This document shows positions 59,336 to 64,000 of a stretch of 64,000 bases of DNA, in pieces. Location: the NCBI GenBank assembly GCA_964017155.1, contig OZ024861.1:16821283-16885282 (forward strand), read 5' to 3'. The DNA is from Oasisia sp. SBJ-2009. Taxonomy: Eukaryota > Annelida > Polychaeta > Sabellida > Siboglinidae. Each line of letters begins with the position of its first letter. The stretch's first letter is position 1. The translations under genes and the position numbers were made by a program. The notes below the pieces were generated by a model, which was given only the letters and a program-made list of their open reading frames with translations, had not been told where the DNA came from and searched no databases.

Positions 59336-60467
59336 AGTAGCAGGATCTTGAACTCAACTCGCACCGCTATCGGCAGCCAGTGCAACTTCTTTAGCAATGG
59401 TGTAGCATGGCTATATCTCATAGCGCCTTCGATCAAGCGGACTGCCCATGTCTGTATTTTCTGAAGCCGTTGCATTTGCTTCAGAGGCAGTCGATAGAGC
59501 AGTGCATTGCCAATATCCAGTCTGCTTGTGACAAATGCATGAACAACTTGCTCTGTTGCTGCTGCTGTTAGATACCGTCTGATCCCCGAGATGTTGCGGA
59601 GGTGCAATATGGCTGACCTGCATACAGCAATCACGTGGGACTCCATCTTCATCTCAGCATCAAACTGCACACCGAGATTTCGAACAGAGTCAGTCACCCA
59701 AACCACACAGTCACCAACACGTAACATTTGCAGCGTGATTTTCTTCAGTTGTTGAGCTGAACCGAATACGGTTACTTCCGTTTTAGAATGATTCAACTTC
59801 AAGGAGTTTGTCATCATCCGTATCGTGATTTCTGTCACACATTGTTCAATGCTCTCAACAACCGCGTCAATGTCCTCCTAATGGGGTTTCACTGTGATGT
59901 AAATTTGCGTGTCGTCAGCATAAAAGTGCGACATCAAGTTGTTGTTCCGAAAGATTTTTGATAATGGTGCTGCATAGATATAAAACAACTGCGGACCAAG
60001 TACGGAACCTTGAGGAACCCCACACGTAAGGGGCGAGCAGGTGACGCAGAACCATTAATGTGGATAGCACATATACGATTTAAACCAATTAAGTGCAGTT
60101 TGGCATGTAGAACCATTAATGTGGACAGCTTGAACTCTGTCACTCAGATACGATTTAAACCATTTAAGTGCAGTTTGCCCCACTCCAACATCATGTGACA
60201 GTCTATGCAACATGACATCGTGGTCCACAGTATCAAATGCAGCCGACAAGTCCAGTAGTAACATGATGACAATGTTCTGGTTGTCAATTGCACGCAGGAT
60301 GTCATTCTGTACACAGACAAGAGCCGTCTCGACGCTGTGGTTTGGCTTGTACGCAGACTGGTTGGGCACGCAGAGATTACACTCAGACATGTGAGCCGAC
60401 AGTCTCGCGGCAACAACGCGCTCTATTGTCTTCGACAAGTATGGCAGATTGGACACAGGTCTGTAGT
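59336..60467 (-). mobile_element. CR1/L2-like non-LTR retrotransposon fragment, copy 2 (longer 3' side)
   Basis: Besides the parts seen in copy 1 (Y-A-D-D at 59911-59922), this copy keeps the region after the catalytic domain: S-L-K-L-N-H-S-K-T-E-V, R-N-L-G-V-Q-F-D-A-E-M, S-R-L-D-I-G-N-A-L-L-Y-R-L-P, and L-H-W-L-P-I-A-V-R-V-E-F-K-I-L-L-L, where it is cut by the microsatellite. Its 5' side is shortened: N-Y-R-P-V-S-N-L-P is present but the K-K-P-G-L-D part is deleted. Confidence 0.88.
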
Positions 60468-60812
60468 TGCGCACAGTCTCTAAGTATATATCACACAACC
60501 TGCGAACGTGGGAGAGTTTCGATTATTGAGCGAAATGTCGACCAGTGGTGAACTAGTACAGTGTTATTCTGCCTCTAAGCGACATAGATATCTGTTATTT
60601 ATACTATAAAAAACAACTAATTTGTTTAACCTACATGGATAAAGGTTGCGCAAGCACATATGATTTCTACATCAACTACACGGACAACTTGGGCGGTTGT
60701 ACATACTGTGAGAGGTAAAGCATATATCAATCGCCGATCATCACGTGTGTGTAACAAATTATGTTATTCTTTATGACCGGACATTTTACATCTTTGACTT
60801 GACGTTACACGA

Positions 60813-61420
60813 ATGAAATACGCAATGGATAATGGTTCTCAATCAGTTACTCCATTGAAGTGGAACGAATTATCTGACGTAAAATCAGCTGTAATTTGTG
60901 TAATAATTGTACTTAACGTGATACTGAACTCGCTCGTGATCGCTGTCATCATACGTTACCCGCAGCTACGAGAAGATCGCACCATCCTATTCATGTTCTC
61001 GCTGGCGGGTGTACCTTCATGCCCATCAGCGCCGCCATGTGCTCCGGGAAATTGCAGGGAGTCATCGATGAAGTGGGTTTCCTTCAGAAAACACACGCGT
61101 TTGCGAGATGGTGGTTTGGTTACAATTCGATACACAACCTGTGTTGGCTGACAATCTCCAAAGCTAACGTCATCTTGAAACCTTTCAAAATGGAGCAACT
61201 TCTCACTCGAACACGTTGCTACACAATCATTGGAATTAATTGGATTATTGGCTGCCTGCATGCTACGTGAAACTTCACAGTGAACCTAACGTGGAATTCG
61301 GTATCATGTTCTTATAGCATGCAGAAAGATCGCTATGTGAAAGCAAGTAGGATGGCGGTGTCTGTGGTATTGGCCTTGTGATTGCCGACGACCGAAGTTT
61401 GAATCGTATAAGGACAGTGA
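60813..61420 (+). pseudogene. Duplicate of the truncated receptor, further decayed
   Basis: Begins M-K-Y-A-M-D-N-G-S-Q as at 33336. A 19-bp deletion near 61000, between two CTCGCTG repeats, removes the S-D-L of segment 2 and shifts the frame. TGA at 61268-61270 then ends the reading that would continue segments 3-4, and a 3-bp insertion lies near 61355. Confidence 0.85.
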
Positions 61421-63979
61421 CACTATCTTGCATTATCGTAGAGTTAATATAATGGCAATGGCAGCAGCATGCTTGATTCAGTTGTGCTAGTGTCTTGATT
61501 TTAGTTATGCTGGTAACATACTCGCCTTGCGTCATGTTTTCAAATAGTAAATTACCATCAGGGAGATGTCTAAAAGTTCCATTAGCTAGAAGGAATCTTT
61601 TCAAACAATCGTTCTTAACGGCAGCCATTTTAATTATGAATGCTTACTTTTAATGTACTGTATACAACTTAATTAACATAGGAAAAAATGAGTGATGTTA
61701 TGACTTATTTACTGATTTATCTATTATTTATTCCATCGACATACTGTGCCTATTATCTTAGTCTTATTTATTTATGTTTATTTACCAATGCTTGGTTCAT
61801 ATTATTATTGTTATTATATTGTGTCTTGTACATATAACTTTTAAAGGAATATTACTTGTTTATTTAGTTTGTATATATTCTACCTGTTTATTGTACTTAT
61901 TAATATATTTAATATTGTAACGTTTCTCATTTAATTATTATTATTATTATCATTATTGCTTGTATTACTAGAATTACATCATATTGTAATACTCTACCTG
62001 GATCACCAATGTTATTATTGGCATTGTAATGTGTATCTGAAGACAACATCTCTGTTTTAAAGTAATGTTTATAACGACAATAAACTCTGTTGAATATTGA
62101 ATCTTGTATGAAATCAATTTGTTCTATCTGTTCTAACATTGAACGTGTCTGTTCAACACATGGCTAGCTAAGAATCTACTAATTGAACCTACGAATGTTC
62201 TTTGAATGAGAGGGTAAATAGATAGATGGGGAACAACAACAAAATTGACTGCCACAGAAAAGCTCACTCGCACCAATATACAAGACATATCAACACAATA
62301 TATATACGTCATATATAAGACATATCAACACAACTACGCTTTATCTAATATTTTCTGACGACTTATGTAAACATAATCAACTCCACAATGTGTTTATTAA
62401 TTATGTCAGTCAATCGATGATATACCCGTTTCTTTCATAATCCATATTTTATTACGTAGCTGCTAACGTCTGTCATCATCAATGGTTATTGCCTTGCTGG
62501 TCTTTTATGCTATATGTTTTAAAGTCGTTATTCAAATTATTATTAATTGTCATCACTATAAATGATTGATCAAACTTATGAACCAATTTGGACATCAGTC
62601 AGACTACACCAACGAAGCCAGCTTTGCAATAGACGTTTTTGTATCTAATCGACTCCCGGAAAGACTTAGTAAAGAAACATCCAAAATAACATTTCTGAGA
62701 GTCTGATTACACATTGAAGATATATAGATTCTTGTAAGAATCTATTCGATTGGATTTTTTTTTTCGTTATTATTGAATATTGATGTGTTAGAAAAGACGA
62801 GGGGTAAATTGTACTCGGTATTGTAGTCATGTAGTAGCAATGTCGTTATGTTATGTTGTGTTATGTTATGTGAATATTTACCACAATAATTTCCTCTTTG
62901 GGGGACTATTAAAGGTTATTGTATTGTATATGCATATTAGCAAATTGGTACGTGTTGTATTCTTGGTACACAATTTCGTAACACAGTTCATCGTAAGTAT
63001 ACTTACATACATTTTCGACGAATTTTCAACGTTCTTCCTGGCAGTATTCTTTACGGCATTGACGAACTGGTAGTGACATTTGCAGTCGATGAAATGTTGA
63101 AAACAGTAGTTATATACGTATGTGTTGTTCAGTTCGTTACAGGATAGTCATAATATAATAAGCCGCAAACACAGGATTTGAGACCTTTTCTCTGCAATAG
63201 CCCCGTGTGCCGCCGTATCTTCGTATCAGGGGTAAGCAAAATCGTAAGATAAATTTGAGTTAATTCGGCCTCGACTAAATATTACTACCTAATTAATGGC
63301 ACATTTTGCATCCACGTATTTTAACTGTTGCATATTATGACGTGTATGTTAGCATCAATAATATAAGTAATAACGAGAAAACGGAGAAGTAGTAATATTT
63401 GTTATTATGAGGACTTCAACTGTTATCTACGTAAAGTGATATACCTGTTCCCTGCTTTTGAAGCATTATTACACGGCATGGAAGTATTTGATTCTGCTAA
63501 GAAGCATAAGACGCATTCACCAGCGTTGGTAGTCGATGAGCGTGTTAGGTGGGTGATTCGATAACCGAAAACTGTCGGGAGACCGTATATTTAACATAGC
63601 GACCGTATCGATTACGTTAATGTATCCGTACAAAGGCCAACTAATCCACACTTGCTTTTGATTCTTCCGGACAAGGGCAGTTCAGTTCTAGGTGATGAAA
63701 TGGTACAGCGTTACGCTGCATCGAAGGGACACAGCTACTTGTGTTTATATGCTAAAAAAAAGTGTTAACTTGATACACTCACTAGAACAGATGTTACGAA
63801 AACAAATATGATTTCTACATCACGTACACGGATAACTTGGACTATGGCATGTGAAGAGATAAGTATTCCGCAGACCGTATGCCGATTGCGACGTGTTTCT
63901 GTATCATTAGTTATATTATAATACCTTGCGTGTTTATTTGGAAAACAAGTGACGTAAGGTTACAACAGTGATCGACGTG
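61421..63979. other. Flank, duplicate of 33942-36499, no gene
   Basis: Non-coding. Includes the duplicated retrotransposon 3' end at about 62600-62935 and the shared receptor 5' flank at about 63680-63955. Confidence 0.6.
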
Positions 63980-64000
63980 ATGGATAATAGTACTAATTCT
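63980..64000 (+). CDS. Start of the second copy of the intact receptor (cut by window end)
   Basis: The first ATG of the left gene (36476) is AAG here (63956-63958), but the in-frame ATG eight codons later is kept, giving M-D-N-S-T-N-S before the window ends. If this copy is intact beyond the window it must start here. The glycosylation sequons lie after this ATG, which suggests 36500 may also be the true start of the left copy. Confidence 0.5.

Larger units (their letters stand above)
55410..64000. repeat. Right copy of the >8-kb segmental duplication
   Basis: Same order and orientation as 28190-36519. Indels relative to the left copy include extra retrotransposon sequence at 59336-59870, a ~125-bp loss near 60467, a 15-bp loss near 60069, a 19-bp loss in the truncated receptor near 61000 and extra sequence near 62954-62990. 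It runs off the window end. Confidence 0.95.

Overview
This window reads as nuclear DNA of an animal, most likely a non-vertebrate metazoan. There is no prokaryotic gene organisation: long stretches are non-coding and AT-rich, there are large microsatellites, short introns with GT...AG borders, CR1/L2-like non-LTR retrotransposon fragments, DNA-transposon ends and an intronless class A (rhodopsin-type) receptor gene with decayed paralogues. I cannot name the species from the sequence. LAYOUT: (1) 1-28864 is a head-to-tail tandem array of a ~2,242-bp unit: 12 complete units plus a truncated thirteenth, entering from outside the window. (2) 28865-33000 is a spacer with an E-box-rich block, a ~1-kb CGTC-family microsatellite and a reverse-strand retrotransposon reverse-transcriptase fragment. 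(3) 33000-45295 is a degenerate receptor cluster: a truncated pseudogene (33336), one intact 340-residue receptor gene (36476-37498), long non-coding tracts with retrotransposon and DNA-transposon remnants, and a third broken receptor copy (45031) split from its 5' flank by a long AT microsatellite. (4) 45295-56079 is a second array of the same unit (four complete units and two partial ones). (5) 56080-64000 repeats the spacer and receptor locus of 28865-36520 at very high similarity; the window ends just inside the second copy of the intact receptor. The region is therefore a higher-order repeat, array + receptor locus, with a period of ~27.2-27.5 kb. WHAT THE UNIT MAY DO: each 2.24-kb unit carries a compact CpG-rich promoter-like block (TGACGTCA, CTTCCGG and several ATGGCG motifs) followed within ~150 bp by a candidate two-exon microgene. 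A four-codon first exon (M-W-A-Y) is joined across a 76-78-nt intron to an Arg-rich second exon, giving a 55-residue product of unknown function. The spliced frame is open in 14 of 18 copies although the T-run inside the intron changes length between copies. A hydrophobic reverse-strand frame of 114 codons is also open in 15 of 16 complete copies. Neither product is recognised, and either could be chance in young repeats. The only gene I regard as clearly real is the receptor at 36476-37498.
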